Shown: positions 16,225 to 26,498, counted from the first letter of the stretch. The stretch: DNA of 64,000 nucleotides from Lentzea flava (GCF_014648475.1 NZ_BMRE01000024.1:56914-120913); one strand, 5' to 3'. Notes: generated by a model from the letters alone, not told the origin. Numbers and translations: made by a program.

Positions 16225-17348
16225 AGTCGGTTGTCCACGCCTATCCGTGGGACCTGATCGGAGACCCTGAGGCGGTTGCGCGGTATCAGGGGCTCGGGGT
16301 GGACGCGATCGCTCTGGCCGCGTCGTACCACACCGTGCGGGCGGCGACTCCGTTGCATCCTCGGCACCGCTTGGTCGACGCGCGGCACGCGGCGTTCTAC
16401 CTGCCGGTCCGGGAAGCGAACTTCGGCCGGCTCGTGCCCGCCGAACCGTCCTGGATGGACAGTACGGATTCCTTCGGTGAAGCGGCCGCTCTGGTTCGTG
16501 CGGCCGGACTTCCGGTGTACGCGTGGACCGTGCTGACGCACAACTCGCGCCTGGGCGATCTGCACCCGGACGTGACTGTCGTGAACGCGTTCGGAGATCG
16601 CTACCCGTACGCCCTGTGCACGGCCCAGCCCAACGTCGTCGAGTACACGTCGGTGCTGGTGGCCGAGGTGCTGGAGCTCGGTGCGCCGGACGGGATCATC
16701 CTGGAGGCGTGCGGGCCGCTCGGGTTCGTCCACGGCGGCCACCACGAGAAGACCGACGGCACGGACTGGAATCCGGTGCAGCAGAAGCTGTTGTCGCTGT
16801 GCTTCTGCTCCGCCTGCACCGCCCTGTACGCCGACCCGGACGCCGTGCGTGAAGCGGTCCGGGCCGGGGTTGATCGCGGCGCGCCCAGCGTCGAGGACGC
16901 GCTGGGTTCGCTCGCGGACGACGTTCGGGCCGTGCGCACCGGGATCGTGCGGTCGTTGCGACAGAAGCTGGTCGGCCAGATTCGTGCTGCCGCGCCCTCG
17001 GTCCGGATCGGTATGCACGTGACGGCGGATCCTTGGGGCACCGGGCCGTTCGCGACCGTCGCCGGTGGTTTGGGTGCGGACATCGACGTGCTGACCACGA
17101 TGTGCTGGCCTGGTCCTGAAGTGGCGGTACCGGGCATCGAGGCCCTGCGAGCGGCAGCGCCGGACACGCGGATCGCCGCGTACGTGCTGGGATTGCCGCC
17201 CAAGCCCGCCGACGGCGCGGCGCTGTCGAAGGAGTGGCTGGCCTACCTCGACGCCGGAGTGGAGGAGTTCCACCTCTACCACGGTGGCCTCGCGTCGGAC
17301 GCTCGCCTGCAGGCGCTGCGCGAGGCGGTCGCGGCCGTAAGCCGGTAA
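16221..17348 (+). CDS. Conserved protein of unknown function, probably a TIM-barrel hydrolase of the uronate operon
   Basis: About 375 residues, no signal peptide, so cytoplasmic. VHAYPWDLIGDPEAVARYQG at the N-terminus, PDGIILEACGPLGF in the middle and LGADIDVLTTMCWPGP near 295 look like successive beta-alpha repeats; acidic residues follow strand ends as in glycoside hydrolases. CFCSACTALYADP contains three cysteines in six positions. GTG 16221 (GTGA overlap with gudD) or GTG 16218 starts it. Being last in the importer operon suggests it releases uronate from an imported glycoside, but the family is not recognised with certainty. Confidence 0.7.
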   Translation: MKSVVHAYPWDLIGDPEAVARYQGLGVDAIALAASYHTVRAATPLHPRHRLVDARHAAFYLPVREANFGRLVPAEPSWMDSTDSFGEAAALVRAAGLPVYAWTVLTHNSRLGDLHPDVTVVNAFGDRYPYALCTAQPNVVEYTSVLVAEVLELGAPDGIILEACGPLGFVHGGHHEKTDGTDWNPVQQKLLSLCFCSACTALYADPDAVREAVRAGVDRGAPSVEDALGSLADDVRAVRTGIVRSLRQKLVGQIRAAAPSVRIGMHVTADPWGTGPFATVAGGLGADIDVLTTMCWPGPEVAVPGIEALRAAAPDTRIAAYVLGLPPKPADGAALSKEWLAYLDAGVEEFHLYHGGLASDARLQALREAVAAVSR

Positions 17349-17401
17349 CTGTGAAGCGAACTCACTGCAACCCGTTGTGAGCACGGTTCCGTCCTCTGAC
17401 C

Positions 17402-17872
17402 ATGAGGCACATTGGAACCGTAGTTGGCACTGGCGTCCTGCTGCTGGTGGTTTCCGCTTGCGGCAGTGCGCACAACGCAGGCACTGGGGCAGGTGGCGGT
17501 CCGACGTTGCCGACCGCCACTTCCTCGTCTGAAGTGCCACCGGGTATCGCGCCCGGAGAGATCCCGCCGGACGGCAAACCGGTGACAAAGCTGGACACCA
17601 ACGCTTTGCCGTCGGAGTACCCGCGCACGGTGTGGACCCAGGGCGACGGCAAGACCGTCGGTGTCATCGCCCAGGAAGGCGGCTGCGGGAAGGCCAGCGC
17701 GTCCGTGCTCGAGCAGTCGGCTTCACTCGTGAAGATCGAGCTCGTCGAGACGCTTCCGCTGACCAAGCAGGCGTGCACCATGGACATCCGCTTCCCTCCG
17801 CTGACGGTGCAGCTCGCCGAGCCCCTCGGTGAGCGGACTGTCGCGCTGACGTCGCGGCAGGAACAGAAGTAG
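17402..17872 (+). CDS. Lipoprotein of unknown function, paralogue A
   Basis: 156 residues: signal peptide with lipobox VVSACGSA, a low-complexity Gly/Pro/Thr linker, and an 85-residue C-terminal domain beginning around YPRTVWTQGDGKTVGVIAQE and ending ALTSRQEQK. That domain contains two cysteines (GGCGKAS and QACTMD) that could form a disulfide. It is clearly paralogous to the next lipoprotein. No enzymatic motif. A hairpin behind it probably ends the transcript. Confidence 0.8.
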   Translation: MRHIGTVVGTGVLLLVVSACGSAHNAGTGAGGGPTLPTATSSSEVPPGIAPGEIPPDGKPVTKLDTNALPSEYPRTVWTQGDGKTVGVIAQEGGCGKASASVLEQSASLVKIELVETLPLTKQACTMDIRFPPLTVQLAEPLGERTVALTSRQEQK

Positions 17873-17888
17873 ACCTCCTCCCCACGGT

Positions 17889-17919
17889 GCCCGGTCGGCT
17901 TCTGCCCCGCCGGCCGGGC
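17889..17919 (+). terminator. Terminator-like hairpin after lipoprotein A
   Basis: 11-bp stem (GCCCGGTCGGC against GCCGGCCGGGC, one G-T pair), nine-base loop, followed by ATCTCTTTC; weak T tract. Confidence 0.6.
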
Positions 17920-17965
17920 ATCTCTTTCACTCGGCCCCTTGGGCTGATTTGCAAGGATGGTGCGC

Positions 17966-18487
17966 ATGAGACACGTCGTCGCTGCCGTTGTTCTCGCCGC
18001 CGTGCTGGCCGGCTGCTCGTCCGGAACGCAGTCGGGCGCGCCCGGTTCCTCCAGCGGCGTGCCCACGACGGGCACGTCCACGCCCGGCTCCACCGGTTCG
18101 TCCGGCACGAACCCGACGTCCGCCCCGGTCCAGCCTCCGGTCTCGATCTCGGAGGAAAAGCCGGTCGTGCCGCCCAACGTGACGGCGGTGCCCAAGGAGA
18201 AGGTCGACACGACATCGTTGTCAGACACCTACCGGGACGAGGTCTACGTCTTCGGCGACGGTCGTGACATCGAGGTCTTCGGTGTGGGCGGCGGCTGCAA
18301 GGAAGCGCGCGCGGAGGTGTCCGGCCAGTCCGCCGACCTCGTGCAGATCACGCTGGTCACGATCACCAAGCAGCCTCCGGGCACGGTGTGCACCCAGGAG
18401 ATCCGCCAGGTGCCGCTGACCGTGCGCCTGGCCGCGCCCCTCGGTGACCGCCGCCTGGTGCTGGAGTCCCGCGAGGAGACCGGCTGA
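17966..18487 (+). CDS. Lipoprotein of unknown function, paralogue B
   Basis: 173 residues from ATG 17966 (an ATG at 17957 adds three). Lipobox LAGCSSG, a long Ser/Thr/Pro/Gly linker, then the same C-terminal domain as the preceding lipoprotein: GDGRDIEVFGVGGGCKEARA and TVCTQEIRQVPLTVRLAAPL align with the paralogue, including both cysteines and the LGDRRLVLESRE end. Tandem duplication is the simplest origin. Cell-envelope function unknown. Confidence 0.8.
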   Translation: MRHVVAAVVLAAVLAGCSSGTQSGAPGSSSGVPTTGTSTPGSTGSSGTNPTSAPVQPPVSISEEKPVVPPNVTAVPKEKVDTTSLSDTYRDEVYVFGDGRDIEVFGVGGGCKEARAEVSGQSADLVQITLVTITKQPPGTVCTQEIRQVPLTVRLAAPLGDRRLVLESREETG

Positions 18488-18490
18488 TAT

Positions 18491-19303
18491 ATGGATCTTC
18501 GCCTTGAGGATTCGGCACTGGGGAATCGTGTACTTCACGTGTACGACGTCGGTGACGGCGTGCCGGTGTTCTGGCACCACGGCACGCCCAACCTCGGCCT
18601 GCCGCCGGAACCGTTGTTCCGGCCAGGCGTGCGGTGGATCTCCTACGACCGCCCCGGCTATGGCACGTCGAGCGCAGTGCCGGGAAGACCGGTGGCGTCG
18701 GCGGCAGCTGATATATCGCATATCGCCGACGCGCTGGACATCCCGCAGTTCGCGGTCTTCGGTCACTCGGGCGGCGCACCACATGCCCTCGCGTGCGCTG
18801 CCCTGCTACCGGACCGCGTGACCGCCGTCGTCGCCGCCGCGCCCTTGGCACCGTTCGACGCGGACGGCCTCGACTGGTTCGCCGGCATGACCGCCTCCGG
18901 CGAGGCGTCGCTGAGAGCGGCGGCTGCCGGCCGTGCGGCGAAGGAGGCGTACGAGGCTTCCGGTGCCGAGTACGACCCGGAGTTCACCGCGGCCGATCTC
19001 GAGGCGTTGAACGGCGCCTGGTCCTGGTTCGGCAAGGTCGTCGAACCCGCGCTGGCGAACGGCCCGGGCCCGCTGATCGACGACGACCTCGCCTACGTCA
19101 CGCCGTGGGGTTTCGACCCGGCGTCCATCACCGCGCCGACCCTCCTGCTGCACGGCGAGCGTGACGGCACCGCCCCGGCCGCCCACAGCCGATGGCTCGC
19201 CTCCCGCATCCCAGGCGCCGAGCTCCGCCTCACCGCAGACGACGGCCACATATCAGTTCTCAACCACGCCCCAGCCGCTCTCGACTGGCTCCTGTCCCGC
19301 TGA
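18491..19303 (+). CDS. Alpha/beta hydrolase
   Basis: 270 residues. Nucleophile elbow GHSGG with Ser93, acid Asp225 in HGERDGTAP and His253 in DDGHISV complete the catalytic triad; HGTPNLG forms the oxyanion region. The ATG follows the previous stop after three bases. The gene carries two unusual AT-rich words (18708-18724 and about 19250) that use the rare Ile codon ATA and match repeat-associated intergenic sequence elsewhere. Substrate unknown. Confidence 0.88.
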   Translation: MDLRLEDSALGNRVLHVYDVGDGVPVFWHHGTPNLGLPPEPLFRPGVRWISYDRPGYGTSSAVPGRPVASAAADISHIADALDIPQFAVFGHSGGAPHALACAALLPDRVTAVVAAAPLAPFDADGLDWFAGMTASGEASLRAAAAGRAAKEAYEASGAEYDPEFTAADLEALNGAWSWFGKVVEPALANGPGPLIDDDLAYVTPWGFDPASITAPTLLLHGERDGTAPAAHSRWLASRIPGAELRLTADDGHISVLNHAPAALDWLLSR

Positions 19304-19309
19304 CCTGCC

Positions 19310-19359
19310 CCTTAGCAATGGGTCTTTTGACGACGTCGTCAAAAGACCCATTGCTAAGG
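19310..19359. repeat. Palindromic repeat copy 3, perfect 50-bp palindrome
   Basis: Both 25-base halves are exact reverse complements with no spacer (left half starts CCTTAGCAATGGGTC). Relative to copy 2, GAGTC/GACTC has become GGGTC/GACCC on both arms, a compensatory change that keeps the pairing. It lies between the convergent hydrolase and fumarase genes. Confidence 0.9.
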
Positions 19360-19371
19360 TCGTTGCACACG

Positions 19372-19409
19372 ACGGCCGGGCCAACCGATATATCAGTTGG
19401 CCCGGCCGT
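19372..19409. terminator. 14-bp hairpin with AT-rich loop after fumarase
   Basis: Perfect stem 19372-19385 / 19396-19409 (ACGGCCGGGCCAAC and complement) with the 10-base loop CGATATATCA. Ten bases behind the fumarase stop; no T tract. The loop carries the AT-rich word seen near other repeat copies. Confidence 0.6.
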
Positions 19410-19418
19410 GTCGGTGTC

Positions 19419-21074
<1,656 letters not shown>

Positions 21075-21185
21075 GGCGTACACAACTCCAACGGTGTGCA
21101 GTTCGGATCAGAAAACCGTACCGCCATCAAAGGGGCGTACCGATGTGATCCCCGACCAGGGTGATGTTCCGTGCCCCACAAACGC

Positions 21186-21222
21186 GGAAGGCCGGGGCAG
21201 CCCCCGGCTGCCCCGACCTTCC
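21186..21222 (-). terminator. Terminator of sigB
   Basis: Stem of 15 bp with one mismatch (GGAAGGCCGGGGCAG against CTGCCCCGACCTTCC), seven-base loop, about 115 nt behind the sigB stop. Confidence 0.6.
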
Positions 21223-21335
21223 TTCGCGTGCGAAACCCGACTCACGTCCGGCGTCGCGTGGCTCTGGTAACGCCCGACCGTGCCGTGAGTTGAGTCACAA
21301 GTCAATACTGCCGGACGGGTGAGATCCGACCGTGA

Positions 21336-22322
21336 CTACGAGGCGTATGCACGCAGCTTCGCGGCGCGTTCACCCTGCCGCAGCTTCGACATGACCTCGC
21401 GCTCGATCTGCCGCACGCGCTCCCGCGACAACCCGAACCGCTTGCCGATCTGGTCCAGCGTGCGGGGCTGACCGTCCTCGAGGCCGTAGCGCAGCCGGAT
21501 CACGGCCTGCTCCCGCGGTTCGAGGGTCGCCAGCACGCGGCGCAGGTCGTCCTGCAGCAGGCCGGAGATGACGGCGCTCTCGGCGTCGGTGGCGTCCGAG
21601 TCCTCGATGAAGTCACCGAGGGGAGCGTCCTCCTCCGTGCCGACCGGCATGTCGAGCGATACCGGGTCACGAGCGTGGTCGAGCAGGTCGGCGACCTTGT
21701 CGACGGACAGGCCCGACTCCTTCGCGAGCTCCTCGTTCGTCGCCTCGCGGCCGAGCGTCTGGTGCAGGTCGCGCTTGATCCGCGCGAGCTTGTTCACCTG
21801 CTCGACGAGGTGGACGGGGAGGCGGATGGTGCGGCCCTGGTCGGCCATGCCGCGGGTGATGGCCTGGCGGATCCACCACGTCGCGTACGTCGAGAACTTG
21901 AAGCCCTTGGTGTAGTCGAACTTCTCGACCGCGCGGATCAGGCCCAGGTTGCCTTCCTGGATCAGGTCCAGCAGCGGCATGCCGCGGCCCGTGTAGCGCT
22001 TGGCGAGCGACACGACGAGCCGCAGGTTGGCCTTGAGCAGGTGGTCCTTGGCGCGGCGGCCGTCACGGACGAGCTCCCCCAGCTCTTCGCGACGGGTGGG
22101 GGTGAGGCGCTTGGCCGTCTCCATGACGTGCTGCGCGAACACACCGGCCTCGATGCGCTTGGCGAGCTCCACCTCCTCCTCGGCGGTGAGCAGGGCGGTC
22201 TTGCCGATTCCGTTCAGGTAGACTCGAACCAGGTCGGCTGCTGGACCCTGGGCGTCGAGGTCGTGGTCGACGGCGGGCGTGTTCTCTCCGACTTCACGGT
22301 CGGAGATCCTCGTCACGGTCAT
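21336..22322 (-). CDS. sigB: Principal-like sigma factor SigB
   Basis: 328-residue group 2 sigma-70 factor. Region 1.2 ADLVRVYLNGIGKTALLT, region 2 RLVVSLAKRYTGRGMPLLDL and FDYTKGFKFSTYATWWIRQA, region 3, and region 4 helix-turn-helix RTLDQIGKRFGLSRERVRQI. It lacks the long acidic/basic N-terminus of SigA encoded at 39328. Length and sequence fit mycobacterial SigB, a stress and stationary-phase factor. The upstream ECF-type promoter suggests that an ECF sigma controls it. Confidence 0.95.
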   Translation of the reverse strand: MTVTRISDREVGENTPAVDHDLDAQGPAADLVRVYLNGIGKTALLTAEEEVELAKRIEAGVFAQHVMETAKRLTPTRREELGELVRDGRRAKDHLLKANLRLVVSLAKRYTGRGMPLLDLIQEGNLGLIRAVEKFDYTKGFKFSTYATWWIRQAITRGMADQGRTIRLPVHLVEQVNKLARIKRDLHQTLGREATNEELAKESGLSVDKVADLLDHARDPVSLDMPVGTEEDAPLGDFIEDSDATDAESAVISGLLQDDLRRVLATLEPREQAVIRLRYGLEDGQPRTLDQIGKRFGLSRERVRQIEREVMSKLRQGERAAKLRAYAS

Positions 22323-22466
22323 GGATCTCCCTCCCCCTGCTGCGGGCGACGCTGCTGTCGGTCAGGACAGACGCGCGTGGCGGTCAAGGCGGCGCGGCGC
22401 TGCGCCCTGGTTGCCGGTTGCGGCGGGCCCGCTCGGGATCCCATCGCTAGCTGGCTGATACCTGGG

Positions 22467-22494
22467 TAACGAAGACGATTCCGAATTCGTTCCC
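22467..22494 (-). promoter_or_regulatory. ECF (SigE/SigH-type) promoter of sigB
   Basis: Minus strand: GGGAAC (22494-22489), 17-base spacer after GGAAC, CGTTA (22471-22467). This fits the GGAAC-N17-CGTT consensus of mycobacterial SigE-class factors and lies about 145 nt before the ATG of sigB. Confidence 0.65.
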
Positions 22495-22571
22495 GACTTC
22501 CTGACCTGAAGACGTCACCGCTGTCACAGCGGTTGCGCGACTAATCTGAGGATTGGCTGAGAACCGTTTAG

Positions 22572-22997
22572 TCAGACCTCGACGAGCACGGTGAACGGGC
22601 CGTCGTTCACGCTCCGTACCTTCATCATCGCCCTGAATCGTCCCGTTTCGACGCGGGCGCCCTTTTGGCGTAGTTCCTGCACGACGGCGTTCACCAAGGG
22701 TTCCGCGTGCTCGGGCCGCGCGGCCGCCGTCCAGGACGGGCGGCGGCCCTTGCGCGTGTCGCCGTAGAGCGTGAACTGGCTGACGACCAGCAGCGGAGCA
22801 CCGGTCGACTCACATGACTGCTCGTCATCGAGGATGCGCAGCCCGTGCAGCTTCTGGGCCATTTTGCGGGCGTGCTCGGCCGTGTCGTCGTGGTGGACGC
22901 CGAGCAGCACCAGCAATCCGGGTTCGTCGATCGCGCCGACGATCTCCCCTTCGACTTCCACGCTCGCCTCTGTGACGCGCGCCACAACAGCTTTCAC
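22572..22997 (-). CDS. dtd: D-aminoacyl-tRNA deacylase
   Basis: 141 residues. Removes D-amino acids and glycine from mischarged tRNAs. Family motifs SQFTLYGDTRKGRRPSW and the gly-cis-pro motif, here NDGPFT instead of the usual NDGPVT. The GTG at 22997 overlaps the stop of the methyltransferase gene (GTGA). Third gene of a tightly overlapped PucR / methyltransferase / dtd cluster. Confidence 0.93.
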   Translation of the reverse strand: MKAVVARVTEASVEVEGEIVGAIDEPGLLVLLGVHHDDTAEHARKMAQKLHGLRILDDEQSCESTGAPLLVVSQFTLYGDTRKGRRPSWTAAARPEHAEPLVNAVVQELRQKGARVETGRFRAMMKVRSVNDGPFTVLVEV

Positions 22998-24466
22998 GCG
23001 GGAATCAACATTCCGTGCCGGATGAGATCGCGCACGATCGGCAACGCCGCTTCTGCATCGATTTCTCCGTAAGCGAACTCGAGCAGTGAGAGCAGGTCTT
23101 CCAACGGCAGCGCACCCGTGCACCCGGCGACGAGCTTCGCAGTCGCCTCGTCGACCTCGTGCTGCCAGCCCGGCCCGTCGGTGCGGTGCAGCCGTGCGAC
23201 GACCTTGCGCCAGCCCTCCTCGCTCGGCTCGGACACCTCTTCGAGCAGCACGGTGTCCGCGACCCGGAACCGGTGGCCCAGCAGATCGGGGTTCTCGCGC
23301 AGCCACGCGACGTTGTCGAGCCACCGCCCCGCCTCCGGCCCCAGCGGGTCGTCGTAGGCGTGGCGGAGGTCTTCACACACGACCTCGGAGTGCATCTCGT
23401 CGGTGCGCCGCAGCGTCACGTACCCGAAGCCGACGCCCTCGACCTGGTTCTCCTCGAACCAGTCGAGCCACGCCGCGGCCTTCCGCTGACCCTCGGGGCT
23501 GCGCGGGTCGACGCCCGCGTCCTTGAGCCACGTACCGACGTACAGCGCTGGCTCGGCGATGTCGCGCTGCACGAACCACGCGTCCAGCCCGCCGCGCGGC
23601 AGCCAGCCCGAGACGCGCTCGGCCCAGTCCTCGCCCTTGCGGTGCAGCCACGACGCGAGCAGCTGGCCGACGCCGCCCTCGTTCAGGAACGCGGGCAGCT
23701 GCCGGATGACCAGCGCCGACGCGTCGTCCCCGCCGAGGCCGGAGTCGCGGTAGACGTAGTCGACGCGCGGCGGGCCGACGACGAACGGCGGGTTGCACAC
23801 GACCTGGTCGAACCGCCGGTTGCGGACCGGGCCGAACCACTCGCCCTGCAGCGTCTCGACGTCGAGGCCGTTGATGCGGAACGTGCCCTGCGCGAGCCTC
23901 AGCGCACGCTGGGACAGGTCGGTCGCGGTGATGCGGCCGGCGTGCTTGCTGGCGTGCAGCGCCTGGACGCCGCAGCCGGTGCCGAGGTCGAGGAGCGTGC
24001 CGACCGGGGTGCGCCTGGTGGCGCGGGCGAGGCTGATGGAGGCGTGGCCGACGCCGAGCACGTGGTCCTCGGGGACCGCTCCGCCGCGCAGGTCGGAGTC
24101 GAGGTCGGCGATGACCCACCAGTTGTCCTCGTAGGGCCTCACGTCGAGGCCGGCCTTCAGGTCCTTGGTGAGGATCTCGTTCTTGACGGCGTCGTCGATG
24201 TCGACCCCGTCGAGTGCCTTGCGGACGTCCTGCTCCGGCTCCTGGTCGCCGAGCAGGAACAGACGGATCAACGTGCCGAGCGTCCCGGCGTCCCTGCTGG
24301 CGCGGCGGGCGGGCTCGGGCTCGCCACGGCCGAGTGCGGCGTGGGCCTGCGGGCCGAGGGCGTCGACGACGCCGTCCGCGGTGTAGCCGGCGTTCAGGAA
24401 GGCGTCGCGCAGGCGGGCGCACAGGTCAACGGAGAGATCGGGGTGCACGAGAGCACATGTTTTCAC
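22994..24466 (-). CDS. SAM-dependent methyltransferase with extra N- and C-terminal domains
   Basis: 490 residues. The central Rossmann domain has motif I LLDLGTGCGVQALHAS (about 155-170) and the NPPF motif VVCNPPFVVGPP, typical of N-methyltransferases acting on amides or nucleobases (PrmC/RsmC type). The N-terminal 130 residues and C-terminal 150 residues are those of an actinobacterial family whose target I do not know. The GTG at 24466 overlaps the pucR stop by four bases; GTG 24448 is an alternative. Expected role is in translation or RNA modification, as dtd follows. Confidence 0.85.
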   Translation of the reverse strand: MKTCALVHPDLSVDLCARLRDAFLNAGYTADGVVDALGPQAHAALGRGEPEPARRASRDAGTLGTLIRLFLLGDQEPEQDVRKALDGVDIDDAVKNEILTKDLKAGLDVRPYEDNWWVIADLDSDLRGGAVPEDHVLGVGHASISLARATRRTPVGTLLDLGTGCGVQALHASKHAGRITATDLSQRALRLAQGTFRINGLDVETLQGEWFGPVRNRRFDQVVCNPPFVVGPPRVDYVYRDSGLGGDDASALVIRQLPAFLNEGGVGQLLASWLHRKGEDWAERVSGWLPRGGLDAWFVQRDIAEPALYVGTWLKDAGVDPRSPEGQRKAAAWLDWFEENQVEGVGFGYVTLRRTDEMHSEVVCEDLRHAYDDPLGPEAGRWLDNVAWLRENPDLLGHRFRVADTVLLEEVSEPSEEGWRKVVARLHRTDGPGWQHEVDEATAKLVAGCTGALPLEDLLSLLEFAYGEIDAEAALPIVRDLIRHGMLIPA

Positions 24467-25950
24467 GTGCGCGTGATGGAGAGCGCGATGGCCATGGCGA
24501 GTCGTTGATCGGGATCGTCGAGGGGGAGCGGCGTCACTTCGGCCATCTTCTGCATCCGGTACCGCAACGTGTTCGGGTGCACGTTGAGCTCTTTCGCCGC
24601 CGCCCGCACATCTCCTTGCGCCGCGAGCCATGCCTTCAACGTCGCCGCGTAGTGCGTCCCGTTCTCCGCGTCGTAACGCAATATATTGGATATCGGTCCG
24701 CGCGTCGGAAGGCGTCCGGCCTCGGCGACGGCGGCGAGCCGGTGCAGCAGCACCCGTGCCCAAGCGTCGTCGTACACGACCGGTGCGCCGGTGGAGAGCG
24801 CGAGGCATTCGTCGGCTTCCTGCCGCGACGTCGGCAGTTGCGTCGCCTCGGCCGGACCGCCGATCCCCGCCAGCACCGTGGCCTCGGCAGGCAGTTCGCG
24901 AACCAGCGAGCGCACCCACTCGACGGCGTCGTCGGCGGCCGGGATGACGGTGTAGAGGACGTTGCCGAACAACGCGCTCCGCCCAGGCCGCGACCAGCCG
25001 AACCCCGCGGTCGCCCGCTGGAACGCGAGCACCGCCGCCCCGTGCTCGCCCTCGCCCGCGTGGGCCTGCACCGCGATCACGCGCAGATCCGCAGACGGCA
25101 GCCCGAGCCGGGCAACGTCGGCGGACTCCGGGTGCTCCAGCAGCCTGATCACCAGGTCCGCCTCGGCCTGACGTTCGAGGTCCGTCGACGCCCGCGACCT
25201 GAGCAGGTGCAACGCCGCCGTGCGCGCGCCGTCGACCAACGCCGCCGATCGCGCGGCATCGACCGGACCTGTCACCTCCACCCACACAGACCCGAGCAGC
25301 TCACGCCCCGCGCGCACGGCGGCGACGAGCCGGTTGCCCAGCTGCGGCGTCAGCTTGGGGACGAAGATCGGCTCGTCGGACGAGGCGAGGTGCGTGAACA
25401 CGCCGAACTCGTCGAGCGCGCGACGGGCCTCCTCGGGCACGCGACGGCCGAGGATGGTCTGGACGCGCACCGGATCGACGTCCTCTTGCCGATAGGAGTA
25501 CGCGAGCACGCGGGACTGCTGGTCCTCGATCGTCACCGGCCCGCCGACCACGCCCGCGATCACATCGGCCAGACCGAACAGGTCACCGGTGCGCGTACCG
25601 CCGTTGACCAACGTCTGCGTGACGTTCGCAAGCTGGCCCCACGGCACAGATGGGTCCACGAGCAGCACAGCCGCGCCGGACTTCTTGGCGGCGGCGACAA
25701 CACGCTCGTCGAGCGGAGGTCTGCCGTGCAACACGACCGCGGACGCCGGTGTCGAGGACACGAGCCGCGCCGCCGCGGCCACCGACGGCGTACCGAGTCC
25801 GAGAAGCACATCACCCGAGGCGGCCGGCGTGTTTTCCGCCGGATCATGCAGGGCAACCCCACGTAGCTCGACATCACGACCTCGCGGTGCGCACGCCAGA
25901 TGCGTGCCCAGACTGCCGAGCACGTCCACGAGGCGATCAAGGGCGACCAC
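24463..25950 (-). CDS. PucR-family transcriptional regulator
   Basis: 495 residues: an N-terminal purine-catabolism-regulator-like domain (1-130), a middle GGDEF-like domain, and the C-terminal HTH_30 helix-turn-helix AAKELNVHPNTLRYRMQKM. PucR-type proteins respond to nitrogen-source metabolites. Its translation is coupled to the methyltransferase downstream, an unusual partner. The segment PISNILRY uses two rare ATA codons in the AT-rich word AATATATTGG. Confidence 0.9.
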   Translation of the reverse strand: MVALDRLVDVLGSLGTHLACAPRGRDVELRGVALHDPAENTPAASGDVLLGLGTPSVAAAARLVSSTPASAVVLHGRPPLDERVVAAAKKSGAAVLLVDPSVPWGQLANVTQTLVNGGTRTGDLFGLADVIAGVVGGPVTIEDQQSRVLAYSYRQEDVDPVRVQTILGRRVPEEARRALDEFGVFTHLASSDEPIFVPKLTPQLGNRLVAAVRAGRELLGSVWVEVTGPVDAARSAALVDGARTAALHLLRSRASTDLERQAEADLVIRLLEHPESADVARLGLPSADLRVIAVQAHAGEGEHGAAVLAFQRATAGFGWSRPGRSALFGNVLYTVIPAADDAVEWVRSLVRELPAEATVLAGIGGPAEATQLPTSRQEADECLALSTGAPVVYDDAWARVLLHRLAAVAEAGRLPTRGPISNILRYDAENGTHYAATLKAWLAAQGDVRAAAKELNVHPNTLRYRMQKMAEVTPLPLDDPDQRLAMAIALSITRT

Positions 25951-26026
25951 TCGCGGATGTTAACCGCCGACCGGGTGTCCCCACCGTCACTCGGACGTGG
26001 GACCATTGACGCGTGGAGGTGGTGTC

Positions 26027-26341
26027 GTGAGCAGTCCTGACCGGAACGACACCCCGGTGTTGATCACCGAGGCGGCCCCGTCCTACGAGGAACAGCACGC
26101 CGCCCGGCGCCGCAAGTACGCGATCATGATGAGCCTGCGCTTCCCGTGCCTCATCCTCGCGGCCCTGTTCGCCCACACGTGGTGGCTCGCGCTGTTCTTC
26201 ATCGTGCTGTCCGTGCCGCTGCCCTGGATGGCCGTGCTGATCGCCAACGACCGCCCGCCGCGCAAGGCCGAGAAGGCCAACCGCTACGAGGTGGAGCGCC
26301 GCGCCATCGCACCGAAGAGCCCCACGATCATCGACGGCTGA
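26027..26341 (+). CDS. DUF3099 membrane protein
   Basis: 104 residues from the GTG at 26027, six bases behind a perfect GGAGGT. Two membrane segments (about 40-60 and 62-80, SLRFPCLILAALFAHTWWLA and LFFIVLSVPLPWMAVLI), cytoplasmic charged tail. Matches the actinobacterial DUF3099 family of unknown function. Divergent from pucR. Confidence 0.85.
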   Translation: MSSPDRNDTPVLITEAAPSYEEQHAARRRKYAIMMSLRFPCLILAALFAHTWWLALFFIVLSVPLPWMAVLIANDRPPRKAEKANRYEVERRAIAPKSPTIIDG

Positions 26342-26384
26342 CCGCCGCCAGCCCGCTCACCAGTCGAGCCGTCGCACGCCCTGC

Positions 26385-26434
26385 CCTTAGCAATGACTCT
26401 TTGGACTTCGTCCGCAAAAGATTCGTTGCAAAGG
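26385..26434. repeat. Palindromic repeat copy 4
   Basis: 50 bp, CCTTAGCAATGACTC left arm and ATTCGTTGCAAAGG right end; arms imperfect. Its right arm, read in reverse, matches the left arm of copy 5 only 17 bp away. Between convergent genes. Confidence 0.85.
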
Positions 26435-26450
26435 CTGGCACGCCTCGTCG

Positions 26451-26498
26451 CCTTTGCAACGAGTCTTTTGACTTCGTCCGCAAACGTTTTTTGCATGC
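26451..26498. repeat. Palindromic repeat copy 5
   Basis: 48 bp, CCTTTGCAACGAGTC left arm, CGCAAACGTTTTTTGCATG right arm. Differs from copy 6 at only one position near the left end. The two arms are of different types, as in copy 1. Confidence 0.85.

Noticed and set aside
22998..25285. Longer version of the methyltransferase reaching 763 residues
   Set aside because: The extension lies antisense-frame within pucR; the GTGA overlap at 24466 is the natural start.
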